Of a stretch of 64,000 nt of DNA, positions 22,978-36,100 are shown piece by piece. Position 1 is the stretch's first letter. Every line of letters begins with the position of its first letter. Source of the DNA: Paraspadella gotoi (taxonomy: Eukaryota > Chaetognatha); contig CM119271.1 in the NCBI GenBank assembly GCA_051294375.1, forward strand, positions 9,820,291-9,884,290, in the 5' to 3' direction. The position numbers were made by a program, and so were the translations under genes. The notes beneath the pieces are model-generated. The model was given only the letters and a program-made list of their open reading frames with translations. It ran no database searches and was not told the DNA's origin.

Positions 22978-25900
22978 AAAAAAGAAATGAAAAACAGAAA
23001 TGAAAAACGAAGGAACGAAAGTTTTTAATTGAATGAATGAATGAATAAATGAATGAATGAATGAATGAATGAATAAATGAATGATTGAATGAATTAATGA
23101 ATGAATGAATAAATGAATGAATGAATGAATGAATGAATGAATGAATGAATGAATGAATGAATGAATGAATGAATGAATAAATGAATGAATAAATGAATGA
23201 ATAAATGAATGAATAAATGAACGAACGAACGAACGAACGAACGAAGATTTTCCGTCATATCCCCCTCTCCACCCAGCGCGCGTTTTCAACTGCGGCGTAG
23301 AAAACTCGCCTCCTCTCATAAGAAAATCCACATCTCACAATTTCCTCGCCAATAACAACGCCACCAACGAAACCGACGCTCACACTAACAACGCCACTAA
23401 CAACAACAACAACGCTAATACTAACGTCACTAACCCTCACGAAGCCTTCGAAGGAACGTCCGCTCGGTCCGCTCAGTCCGGTCAATCCGCTCGGTCCGCT
23501 CAGTCCGGAAATACTATCGCCGATGCCGAGGGCCACGCCCAACGGGAAAACGACGCCGGGCGTTTCGTTCTTTACAGCGAAACCGATTATTACGGAAACG
23601 AGGCTCCCGTCTGGCCGAGAGGCGGGGAAGCGTCGGGCGGAGGAAGCCTGAGGAGGCGGAAGAGATTCGCCAAAGCGGGCGGAGGACGGAAGAAGGGCAA
23701 AGGGAAGAGAAAGAAGAAGCGGGCAACGGCGAAGGAAGAAGGGAGAAGGGATTTCGGGATCGGCGGGGAAGAAGGAGTAAAAAGCGGCAGCGGCAGCAGA
23801 AAGAACGAAGACAGCAGCAGCGGGGCCAGCGAACGACCGAAAGCGCAGCCGCGCAGCCGGCTGTCTCTCCCTTCCAGCCTCTTTTCCGATTCTTCGAATT
23901 TCTCAGAAATCCTCCGCCGCATCAAGCGCCATCTCGGCTTCGACGACGGAGAAGCCGACGAAGAGACCGACGCCGCCGAACCGTCGGCCAAGAGTCGGTC
24001 CCTGACGACGGCGTCGGCGGCCGCGGCGGCGGCGGCCGCTGCGGCCAAGATCGAGGACGTTCACGCCGGAGACGTCGACGGGTTGATCGAGACGAAGACG
24101 ATGATTTCTCCCGAGGAGGAGGAGAAGATAAAGGAGGAGGAGAGGGAGAAGAGGAGGAAGGAGGAGGAGGAAGGAAAGGTGGAAGTGGTGGAGGAAGAGG
24201 AAGATTCTCCGGGAGGAAAGGGAGAAAAGAAGCTGCCTCTGCCGCTGCAGCGCGGCGGCGAAGGAGAAAGCGGCGGCGGCGGCGAGGGAGACGAAATCGA
24301 CGCGGCGGAATCGGCCTCGATCCCGCCGCCGGAGATTCATCTGCCGGATTTCGAAGCGATCGTCGGCGCCGGGAAAGGGGGCGGCGCTGCCGGCGCCGAC
24401 TCGGGAGCCGCTACGGAGGCGCCGGCGGAGGCGACGACGGGAGAGGGAGGAACGAGCGGCGACGGAACAGACTCCGTCGCGGACGATAACGTCGTCAAAG
24501 GGCCGCACGGAGCGAATCGGAAGTCGCTCTACGTGGAACTTTATTTGGTCAACGATAAGAGACAATTCGATCGAGAAGGGAAGAGCGTGGATCGGGTCAT
24601 TAAGAGGTGAGGAAGAAAGTGTTGGATTCGAATTGATTGGGCATCGTTGGAAAAAGACTGAAAAAGGATGTCAATGGATCAAAGTCTTATTTATCGATTG
24701 ATTAATTCTTTTATTTATCTATTTATTCATTCGTTTATTTATTTATTCATCGATCGATCGGTTCAATTAATTTCGCGACTCATTGATTGACTGATTGTCT
24801 CACGAAACCTAACGAGGCCCTACCGTGATTTCCATTAAACTCCCTCGATCCATTAAACTCTTGACAACCGCCGTCACTCGTCCTTAACATGAAACCTCTA
24901 CCGAATCCTTACACCCTCAACCCCCTTTCGCCTCCCCCTACCCTCCCTACCCCCCCCCACCCCCCCGGCCGACCACAGATCCCACGACATCGCCAACATC
25001 GCCTCCGCTCTTTACTCGAGTCTCAACATCTTCCATCGTTTTGGTACGGGGTCGAAGTTTGGAACACTGGGACAAAATATTGGTAGGGAATTTATGAAAT
25101 TGGTACAACCAATATAAAAGTTATCCATTGATTTGATAAATAAGTTATCTTGCCCCCTGACTTTGGACAGGCTTGTGTGGTTTAAAGCCTCCATCACTCT
25201 TACAAGATAATGACATAGCAAGTCCCTGCAAGCTTTCAATCAAGACTCTCTCGCAGTCTCGTGTATTCATTCCCAGAGTACCTGGCTTCCCTATCAATGA
25301 TCAATGATCATTGATCAATCATCAGTATAGGCATCAGCATCATTATACGATTATAACGTATAATTTTCACTGCGCTTTGTTTGTTTGTTTTCTAAACTGT
25401 CAATTTTTTTTAAATATCGATCGAGCTTTTCCTCATTTTCTGTCGATATACGACATTTGTCACAAGCTTCGACATCTGTCACCGAGTTTCCAACACTTGT
25501 TTCTCTCCCCCTCCAACATCTGCCAACCCCCCCGCACTACATCTGTCACTCTCGGTCTCCGACAGGTGCTGAAGGATGCGGACGAGACGATGAACAACTT
25601 TCTCAAGTATCGACGTCAACACATCAACCCAGTGATTCCCAACGACAACGCTCAACTCATCACCGGGCAGGTGAGGACTCGTTTTTTTTAGGGGGGGTGT
25701 GGAAGGGAGACCAGCTGAGTTTGGGGTAAGGAAGGAGGGGAGTTTCGTGGGATGTAGAAGGAAAGGAAAAGTGAGGGGGAAGAGTCTTGTGTCCTGAGAG
25801 GTAGAAAGAAAGGAAAAGGTATTAGAGAACGGAGAAAAAAAAAGGAAAAGAAAAGAGGGTAAAAAGAACAAAAAAAGGGGGGGAAAGAGAAAATCTGGAA

Positions 25901-26905
25901 GAAAGGGAAAGAAGAATTAAGAAAAAAGGAAAAGAAAGGAAAGACATGGGAAAACAGAAGAGATAAGAATGGGGAATTAGAAAGGAAAGAAGTGAGGAAA
26001 GGGAAATGGAAAGGGAAGGAAAGGAAGAGGAAAAATGACGGGGAGAAAAACGGGGAGAAAAACGGGGAAAAAGAAAAAGTAAGAAGGAAACGAAAGAAAA
26101 GGGAGAAGAACAAGGATGGATAAAGAATAGGAGCAAAAAAAAAAGGGAAAAAAAGGAAATCGAAGGAGGAAAGAAAAAATAAGTGAAAAAAAAAAGAAAA
26201 AGAGGAGAGAGAAAAAAAACCTGCGAAGGTCGACTTAAGACGTTGAAAGGATTTCACTGTGAAAACTGTGAAAGAAAAAGGGTGGAGTTTGAGAAAGAGA
26301 AGAGAAAAAAAAAAGAAATGAGAGAAAGAAAGAGAAAGGTAGAAAAGTTGGCGCTATTTTCCGAAAGCGTCTTATTTCTAAACCTTAACCTCGAGGATCT
26401 AGAATAGAAGAAGGAGAGAAATAAGGGGATTAAGAAATTGAAAGAGGGAGAGAAAGAGGGATAGAAAGAGGATAGAGAATGAGATCAGGATGAGAAAGAG
26501 GATCTAGAATAGAGGAAAGGATTGAAAGAATATCAAGAATAGAAAATCATTATCGGATTTTCTCGACTCAAAAATAAAAAAAAAGAGGATTTAAGAGAAT
26601 TCCGAGTTTTTTGGTTTTTTTTCCTCCAAATAACTTTTTTTTCTTTTTTTTTTCTTTTTTCTCACACGAAAACAAAAAAAATAAGGTTTTCGACAAAGGT
26701 GTCGTGGGTAAGGCACCTAAAGGACCGATTTGTACTTACCAATACTCTGGGGGCGTGAATATGGATCACAGCGAAGCGGGTGAGTTTTTGGAAGAGGAGA
26801 GNNNNNNNNNNNNNNNNNNNNNNNNNGGGAGAGGGAGAGGAGAGATGAGATGAGAGAGAGAGAGAGAGAGAGACAGGAAGAGAGAGAGAGAGAGAGAGAG
26901 AGAGA

Positions 26906-26941
<36 letters not shown>

Positions 26942-27079
26942 AGATGTGAAATGTTATTGATAAGCGCGAGAAAAATAAGTGGGTGTGGGAAGAAGAAGAA
27001 AAATTTGCCAGAGTTTTAAATGGAAAGAAGATAAAAGAAAAAAAATAAAGAGAGAAAGATGTAACTGTTTTCCTCTGTT

Positions 27080-27129
<50 letters not shown>

Positions 27130-30100
27130 GTGTGTGCCTTTCTATGAGTGTGAGTGTTTGTGTGTGTGCGAATGTGCCGCGGTCCGAATTAAGAAATTCG
27201 TGAGCTCCGTGATATTTCGTCCAAAAACGACAGAGGGATTTGTTGATGTTTGAATTCAAAGGAGGAGGAGGAAGAGGAGGAGGAGGAGGAGGAGGAGAAA
27301 AAAGTGAGAAAAAGTGGAAAATAAGGAGCATATTAAAAGAGATATAAAATGTAAAACTTGTCTAAAACCCACTTATGAAATTGTTTTCTAAAAATGATTT
27401 TTTACTGGTATTTTTCTGGTTGACGGAAAAAGCGGGAAACACATTTTTAAAGGAAAAGCCAAAAAAAATTATGTTCATGTTCAACTCACGTTATTAATTT
27501 ATTGAATAAATAAAAATATATTTTGGTTTATAAAAAAAATTGATACAAATAAAATACAAAAGTTTCTTTAAAAAAAGACTAAACGGACAAACACACGACG
27601 CAAAACTTCCGTCCTTTTTTTTCCGTTTTTTCTTCTTTCGGTTGTTCTTTTTCCTGTCTTCCCACGAGAATAATCCGATGCTTTTTTGTTTATGATAAAA
27701 CGGCGATAAAAATGGGTAGATGGCCTCAGTAATCTCTTTTGGTTTCCGCGCGCCTCACCCAAGCCTTACCCGGATTAGCCTTATCTCTCCCCCGATGGAA
27801 AAAATCTCATTTCGACGTCCAAACTCTTAAAGTGTCTGAAACTTTTTAACAGAAGGGATTTAAAAATTTAACAAAAGGGATTTAAAAATATCGTTTCTCT
27901 CTTATTTGGTTACTTGTTTATTTCCTTTAGTCTCATTTATTATGTTCACTTCGGTTACTAGCATTGCCCGTTGATTTTCTATAAGTTTATATGCCTATCC
28001 TTTTTTTACAGACACGGGTTCAACCATTCAGTAATCATTCATTTAAAACAAGCATTCATTTAAACAAATAAGCATTCATTTAACAAACAAGCCCTTGACT
28101 TTTGACGTGCTAAGGTGGCTTAAGAGCTCCATCCTTCTTTACAAGATAACAAGATAATAACATGATAGTCCCCACAAGTTTTAACTCCAGAGTGCTTGGC
28201 TTCAATAACGTATAAAATAATATTTTTTTTTAAACTTTTTCCAATTAGATAATAGGACCTCGCATCGAGTTTTAATTTCAACCAATATCAATAAAACCTT
28301 CGTTTTAACTCCTTAAAATCTTTCGTCACACCCAACCCTTGCCCCCACCACCCCCTTACCCCCAAACGTAGACCTTCCGCCCATAAAAAATTCCTCTCTT
28401 TCCCCCAAAAAATATCCTTACTCGCACTTTTGAGAAGAAAAAAAAAACCGTCGAATTATTATCATATTCTCGTCCGGAATTTTCGTCTTTCGTCTCGATT
28501 CTTTTTATTTCCGCCATCTAAGTTTTCTATTCCCCCCCCCCTTGCCTCGACTCCTTATAAAAAATCTATTTCGTCTAATGTAAAATAAATGAAAAAAAAA
28601 TCGTTCTCAAGATAGGACGCCACGTAAGCACGAATCAGCTATATTGAAATCTGTTGTTTCAGAGTCATGATTTAGGCAGAAGAGTTTAGTAGTTAATAGT
28701 TTGCTTTGTCTTTTCATGCCTATAATATATATATAATATATATAATATATATAAATTGGTACAACCAATTAAAAATTATCCATTCATTTAATAAATAAGA
28801 TACTTGGCCCTGGCTTCGGTTGTTTAAGGTCTCCATCACTCATTCAATATAATAACGTAATCATGGAGGATTGCCTTGATACCGGGGCACGGGGTATCTC
28901 ACAAAATGTGGCGTAAGTGACCGCCTTTTGTCCCTGGCATGTTTAGACCGGCTACGTCACATTTAAGCATAGCCCAGGGATTGAACAAGGGACGCCGCGG
29001 ATGAATCGAGATGATTTAGCCATTAGACGATGCAAAGATGGTCAGCAGTTGAGGCAGCTTTAAGTCGTGCTGCCACAATTTACGTAATATTTAATCGAGG
29101 AGATTTTTTTAAAACCACAAATCTACTCACAAATCTTTTAAACTTTATCCACATTTTTTTAAAAAAAAGTTAAACAAAAATTCATCGCCGCTCGTTCGTC
29201 GATGCCATTTCACCCTCTTCCCTCCCTTTTGCCATATCGATGCCATCTCGGGACCAATGGCGATCCCGTCTCAGAGACCAATGATATGCCATCTCTCCAT
29301 ACGAATCGCTAAATCTGAAGATGCTGAGGAAGGCAGACGCGCGCGGAAAGGCTGAGGACTTCGCTGGGGGGGGGGGGAGGAGTGGAGGCGAAGGAGGGGC
29401 GCGTGTCTGGGGCTCTACTTTTTTTACGTTTCTCTTTTGTTTTTTGTTTTGTTTTGATGCCTTGATAAGAATTTGGAGAGACTGGAAGCATCGAGGGGAA
29501 AGGGTTAATTCTGGTATCTCAGAAAGCGTCCTTTTACGGCTAATTATCGACAATGGAGAAGACACAGTAATTATGTTATGTGTTAGTGACAGAACTGTTC
29601 AATAATAAGCAGTCCCTGCATCTTCGGATCAAGGCTGTAACTCCAAGTTACAGGCGGTTTAAACGTTCCGTCCTCTTAACTGCAAGGACGACCACCGGGC
29701 TGGAACCCCGCACCTTTGGCGTTGAGAGGCGAATGACTTGCCTCCGTCACCAATGGCCGCTGATGAACGGTAGTGGATTTTCAGTCCAACATAATGGGAT
29801 ATATGAATCCCCGTAACCCTCATCTTGTGACGAGCCGAGCCGTTTCGAGGCGAAGCCTTTACCGCTCCACGAAGAAAACAAAAAGCATCCGGTCGAAATT
29901 CGTAAAATTAAACCATTGAACGGCGACGAATTGATCCACGAGATGATCGGAATCTCTCCGGCTCGATATTTCAGTATTATTTTTAATTATATTAACTGCT
30001 TAATTTCATTATATCGTATACAAAACTTTGATCAAACGACAAAAAAAATTCCTCTCGTAAAAATCGGTTTTCCGCTCAGGCGCCGATTTAAATTAGTTTC

Positions 30101-33100
30101 CGATTCTCCTTCTTCTTTAACGTTCCAAACGGAAAGGTTACGCGTTTATCTCTCTCTCTCGCCACGGTTTTATTTTATTTTTTTTTATTTTTTAAAATTT
30201 TTTGTTGTTTACGTCGTTTATTCAGGAAAAATCGTTTTGGCAATCATCTTTCTCTTTCATATCCCTCGATTATTATATTTGACGACTTTTTTAAAAAAAA
30301 ACTAATGGGTGTTTCGATTATTTCTCTTTTTTTTAGCCTATTTCGAACGTTTTAATATTTTGAAACCTTTTATAATTAAAATATTAGAAGTTTTTTGTCC
30401 TGCTCATATTTCTTATTATTCTATCGTTTGAAAAGTATAAGAAATTAAATTAAAGAATTTATAAAAGAATTTATTAAACAAATCTTTTTAAAGGATGCAT
30501 TAACAATTTATTAACGAATTTATTATAACAACATTCCCTACCGCCACGTTTCGCGGGACATAATACAGTTACGCTAATCCCAGTTGTTCTTATTCGCGTC
30601 TACCACCCCTCGAATGCACCTCTACCATCTCCCTTCGTTCCACCCAACTCCTCTCTCTCTCTCTATCTCTCATCTCTGTCTCTCTCTCTCTCTCTGCCTC
30701 ATCTTCTCTCTCTCTCTCTCTCCTCTCTCTTCTCTCCATCTCTCTCTCTCTCCCTTCTTCATCGTTTTCCAGATTCTAAAGATCAGAAGAACCAAAATCA
30801 TTGCAGCAAGGTTGCAGATCACCTTCAAATCAGATCCGTTGGCGAGAGGCCAGCCGTAAGATACCTTTGGTCGCGGTATTCGTCTTGCGAATGTGCCGCG
30901 GTCCGAATTAAGAAATTCGTGAGCTCCGTGATATTTCGTCCAAAAACGACAGAGGGATTTGTTGATGTTATGAATTCAAAGGAGGAGGAGGAAGAGGAGG
31001 AGGAGGAGGAGGAGGANNNNNNNNNNNNNNNNNNNNNNNNNNNNNNNNNNNNNNNNNNNNNNNNNNNNNNNNNNNNNNNNNNNNNNNNNNNNNNNNNNNN
31101 NNNNNNNNNNNNNNNNNNNNNNNNNNNNNNNNNNNNNNNNNNNNNNNNNNNNNNNNNNNNNNNNNNNNNNNNNNNNNNNNNNNNNNNNNNNNNNNNNNNN
31201 NNNATAAAATGTAAAACTTGTCTAAAACCCATTATGAAATTGTTTTCTAAAAATGATTTTTACTGGTATTTTTCTGGTTGACGGAAAAGCGGGAAACACA
31301 TTTTTAAAGGAAAAGCCAAAAAAAATTATGTTCATGGTTCAACTCACGTTATTAAATTTATTGAATAAATAAAAATATATTTTGGTTTATAAAAAAAATT
31401 GATACAAATAAATACAAAAGTTTCTTTAAAAAAAGACTAAACGGACAAACACACGACGCAAAACTTCCGTCCTTTTTTTCCGTTTTTTCTTCTTTCGGTT
31501 GTTCTTTTTCCTGTCTTCCCACGAGATAATCCGATGCTTTTTTGTTTATGATAAAACTCGGCGATAAAAATGGGTAGATGGCCTCAGTAATCTCTTTTGG
31601 TTTCCGCGCGCCTCACCCAAGCCTTACCCGGATTAGCCTTATCTCTCCCCGATTGGGAAAAAATCTCTTTTCGACGTCCAAACTCTTAAAGTGTCTGAAA
31701 CTGTTTTAACAGAAGGGATTTAAAAATTTAACAAAAGGGATTTAAAAATATCTTTCTCTCTTATTTGGTTACTTGTTTATTTCCTTTAGTCTCATTTATT
31801 ATGTTCACTTCGGTTACTAGCATTGCCCGTTGATTTTCTATAAGTTTATATGCCTATCCTTTTTTGATCAAGACACGGGTTCAACCATTCAGTAATCATT
31901 CATTTAACAAACAAGCATTCATTTAACAAATAAGCATTCATTTAACAAACAAGCCCTTGACTTTTGACGTGCTAAGGTGGCTTAAGAGCTCCATCCTTCT
32001 TACAAGATAACAAGATAATAACATGATAGTCCCCACAAGTTTTAACTCCAGAGTGCTTGGCTTCAATAACGTATAAAATAATATTTTTTTTTAAACTTTT
32101 TCCAATTAGATAATAGGACCTCGCATCGAGTTTTAATTTCAACCAATATCAATAAAACCTTCGTTTTAACTCCTTAAAATCTTTCGTCACACCCAACCCT
32201 TGCCCCCACCACCCCCTTACCCCCCAAAACGTAGACCTTCCGCCCATAAAAATTCCTCTCTTTCCCCCCCAAAAAATATCCTTACGTCGCCATTTTGAGA
32301 AGAAAAAAAAAACCGTCCGAATTATTATCATTTCTCGTCCGGAATTTCGTCTTTTCGTCTCGATTCTTTTTATTTCCGCCATCTAAGTTTCTGATTCCCC
32401 CCCCCTTGCCTCGACTCCTTATAAAAATCTATTTCGTCTAATGTAAAATAAATGAAAAAAAAATCGTTCTCAAGATAGGACCCACGTAGGCACGAATCAG
32501 CTATATGAAATCGTTTGTTTCAGAGTCATGATTTTGGCAGAAGATTTAGTAGTTAATAGTTTGCTTTGGTCTTTTCATGCCTATAATATATATAATATAT
32601 ATAATACGTATGAAATTGGTACAACCAATTAAAAAATTATCCATTCATTTAATAAATAAGATACCTTGGCCCTGGGTTCGGTTGTTTAAGGTCTCCATCA
32701 CTCATTCAATATAATAACGTAATATAAAAACTGGAGGATTGCCTGTGATACCCGGGGCACGGGGTATCTCACCAAATGGCTTAAGTGACTGCCTTTAGTC
32801 ACTGGCATGTTTAGACCGGCTACGTCACATTCAAACAATCAAGCTAGAACCGGCATAGCCAAAGGATTGAACCAGGGACGCGCGGACGAAACGTGATGAT
32901 TTAGCCCGCTCAGCCATTGAGAGGAGGCTGAGGATGGTCAGCAGTGAGGCAGCTTTAAGTCGTGCTGCCACAATTTACGTAATATTTAATCGAGGAGATT
33001 TTTTAAACCACAAATCTACTCACAAATCTTTTAAACTTTATCCACATTTTTTAAAAAAAAGTTAAACAAAAATTCATCGCCGCTCGTTCGTCGATGCCAT

Positions 33101-36100
33101 TTCACCCTCTCCTCCCTTTTGCCATATCGATGCCATCTCGGGACCAATGGCGATCCCGTCTCAGGACCAATGATATGCCATCTCTCCATACGAATCGCTA
33201 AATCTGGAAAGATGCTGAGGAAGGCAGACGCGCGCGGAAAGGCTGGAGGACTTCGCTGGGGGGGGGGAGAGTGGAGGCGAAGGAGGGGCGTGTCTGGGGC
33301 TCTACTTTTTTTACGTTTCTCTTTTGTTTTTTGTTTTGTTTGATGCTTTGATAGAATTTGGGAGGAACTGGAAGCATCGAGGGGAAAGGGTGAATTCTGG
33401 TATCTCAGAAAGCGTCCTTTTACGGTCTAATTATCGAACATGGAGAAGACACAGTAATTATTGTTATGTGTTAGTGACAGAACTGTTCAATATAAGCAGT
33501 CCCTGATCTTCGGATCAGGCTGTAACTCCAAGTTACAGGCGGTTTAAACGTTCCGTCCCTCTTAACTGCAAGGACGACCACCGGGCTGGAACCCCGCACC
33601 TTTGGGTTGAGAGGCGAATGACTTGCCTCCGTCACCAATGGCCGCTGATGAACGGTTAGTGGATTTTAGTCCAACATAATGGGATATATGAATCCCCGTA
33701 ACCCTCATCTGTGACGAGCCGAGCCGTTTCGAGGCGAAGCCTTTACCGCTCACTACAGAGAAACAAAAAAGCATCGGGTCGAAATTCGTAAAATTAAACT
33801 CATTGAACGGCGACGAATTGATCCACGAGATGATCGGAATCTCTCCGGCTCGATATTTCACGTATATTTTTAATTATATTAACTGCTTAATTTCATTATA
33901 TCGTATACAAAACTTTGATCAAACGACAAAAAAAATTCCTCTCGTAAAAATCGGTTTTCCGCTCGGCGCCGATTTAAATTAGTTTCCGATTCTCCTTCTT
34001 CTTTAACGTTCCAAACGGAAAGGTTACGCGTTCGATTCTCTCTCTCGCCGGTTTTATTTTATTTTTTTTTATTTTTAAAATTTTTTGTTGTTTACGTCGG
34101 TTATTCAGGAAAAATCGTTTTGGCAATCATCTTTCTCTTTCATATCCTCGATTATATTTTGACGACTTTTTTTAAAAAAAAACTAATGGGTGTTTCGATT
34201 ATTTCTTTTTTTTAGCTATTTCGAACGTTTTAATATTTTGAACCTTTTATAATNNNNNNNNNNNNNNNNNNNNNNNNNTAAATATTAAGTGTTTTTGCCC
34301 TTCATATTTATTATATTCTTTCGTTTGAAAAGGTCAAAGAAATTTATTAAAGAATTTATAAAAAAATTTATTAAACAATCTTTTTAAAGGAGGCATTAAA
34401 CAATTAATTACGAATTTTTTAAACAAATTCTACAACGCCACGTTACCGGACATAATCAGTTTAACGCTATCCAGTGTCTTTTCGCGTCTCCACCCCTCGA
34501 ATACCTCTAACCTCTCCCTTCGTTCCCCCAAAGGTTCTCTCTTCTCGTCTCTCTCTCTCGCATACTCTCCTTCTCTTCTCATCTCTCCTCTCTCTCTCTC
34601 TCTCTTCTCTCTTCTCCTCTCTCTCTCTCTCGCCTTCTTCATACGTTTTCCCAGATTCTAAGATAGAAGCAACAAAATCATATGGCAGAGGATTGCAGAT
34701 TCAACCCAAATCCAAAACATCAGATCCGTTGGCGAGAGGGCCAGCGTAGATAACTGGTCAGCGGTTATTACGTCCTCTCTCTCTATCTGCTTGGTCTCTC
34801 CCTCTCTCTGTTACTCTGTCTTTTGTTACTTCTGATTTCTCTCTCTATCTGTCTGTGCTCTTCTTATTTATGTTACTCTTTGTTACTTTGTCAATATCTG
34901 TCTATCTCTACTATCTGAGTCTGTGCCTCTCCCTTATTATTCTGTTACTCTTTTGGTTACTCTCGTCGTCTCTCTTTCGTTTCTACTGTTCTGTTCCCCG
35001 CCCCGTGCATGTCGGGTCCTCTCTCCTCTCTCCTCTCTATCACTCTCCGCTTCACTCGCTCTCCCTCGGTGCTCCGTCTTCTCTCTCGCCCGAAAGTCAG
35101 TTAGAGATTCTCGAATCTTCCTTGTCATCGTTCAGATCGATCGTCTCTCTCTTCATCATATCTCACATCATCTTGCTCAGGGACCTTGAGATGACTCTTC
35201 TCTCGGAAGACGTCTTGCACCTTGCAATACGTACCTTTTCTTCTTCGCGCTTCCAGAAAATGTTTAAAATTGGAGGTACGAATAATCGTGCGCCTGCGTC
35301 CGTCCATCGTTTGTCTAAGAGAGAGGGGGCGCGAGAGGAGAGAGAGAGAGAGAGAGGGGAGAGCAGAGGGCACTAACATTGTTTTTAACGTATTGATTTG
35401 TCTGTTTATATTTTAAATAAGTTAAACAAGAATTTAAACAATTAAATTCTTCCAAAATCTAAACCAAAATAAACCACTGGAGAATAAACTTTAAAAATCG
35501 TAAAAAAAGCAAAAACGCCTCCATGCTTTTCTGCCAAGTATTTATTCTTCGTAATTCCCCCCAAATGTAAAAAACTTTACGGAGGTTTTACGTGTTACGA
35601 TTGGTCCTTTAGTTTTTTATATTTTCGTAATAAAATCCGTATTTTTAACTTTTTTCCAATATTTTTTTAACAATATTTTCTTATTTTTCCTCAGTCGGAT
35701 CCAAGTGGCCACTACGGTTGCCGCTGCAACCGAATTGGGTCACAATTTGCGGGGGATGGAACACGACAACGGTAGAGTCGGCGCTCGCCGACCCGATTGA
35801 AATCATCGAAAGTGGAGAAGAACTTACCTTTTCCTATTTTTCATTTCTCTCTCTCTAGTCGTCGTCAAATGCGAAGGTGGCTCAAGTATGCAATCATGGC
35901 ATCTGCAAGCGGAGGAAACTTCACAGCACCCCACGTGGTAAGTTATTTCTTCATTGAGTATTCTTCACATTTCTTTTTTTTTTATTCTTTTCTTTCTTTC
36001 TTTATTATTTTTACATTATCTTTATGGTTTTTTTTTCTCGATATTTTGAATTGAATTTTATTGCCTTAATGGGACCGAAAGTGAAACCAAGGGGGGTAAA

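Larger units (their letters stand above)
27168..34772 (+). repeat. Tandem duplication of ~3.7-3.9 kb within ADAM intron 7
   Basis: Copy A is about 27168-30886 and copy B about 30887-34772. They are collinear over their whole length, including the GAGGAGG run, the poly-T/CT tracts, both SINE-like segments, the GGAGGCGAAGGAGGGGCG stretch and the final CT-rich block. Differences are mostly single-base indels. B contains two assembly gaps. The inverted arm (49.6-53.2 kb) carries this segment only once, which argues that one copy is an assembly error or that haplotypes differ. Confidence 0.85.

Noticed and set aside
29755-29775. Additional CTGATGA sites (also in the 1.1-1.4 kb repeat) as hammerheads
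   Set aside because: No GAAA with an intervening stem and no UH cleavage site follow at the required distance.
29916-30305. 129-codon frame starting MNGDELIHEMIG
   Set aside because: The start looks protein-like, but the copies in duplicate B and in the inverted arm do not keep the frame and the rest is T-rich intron sequence.
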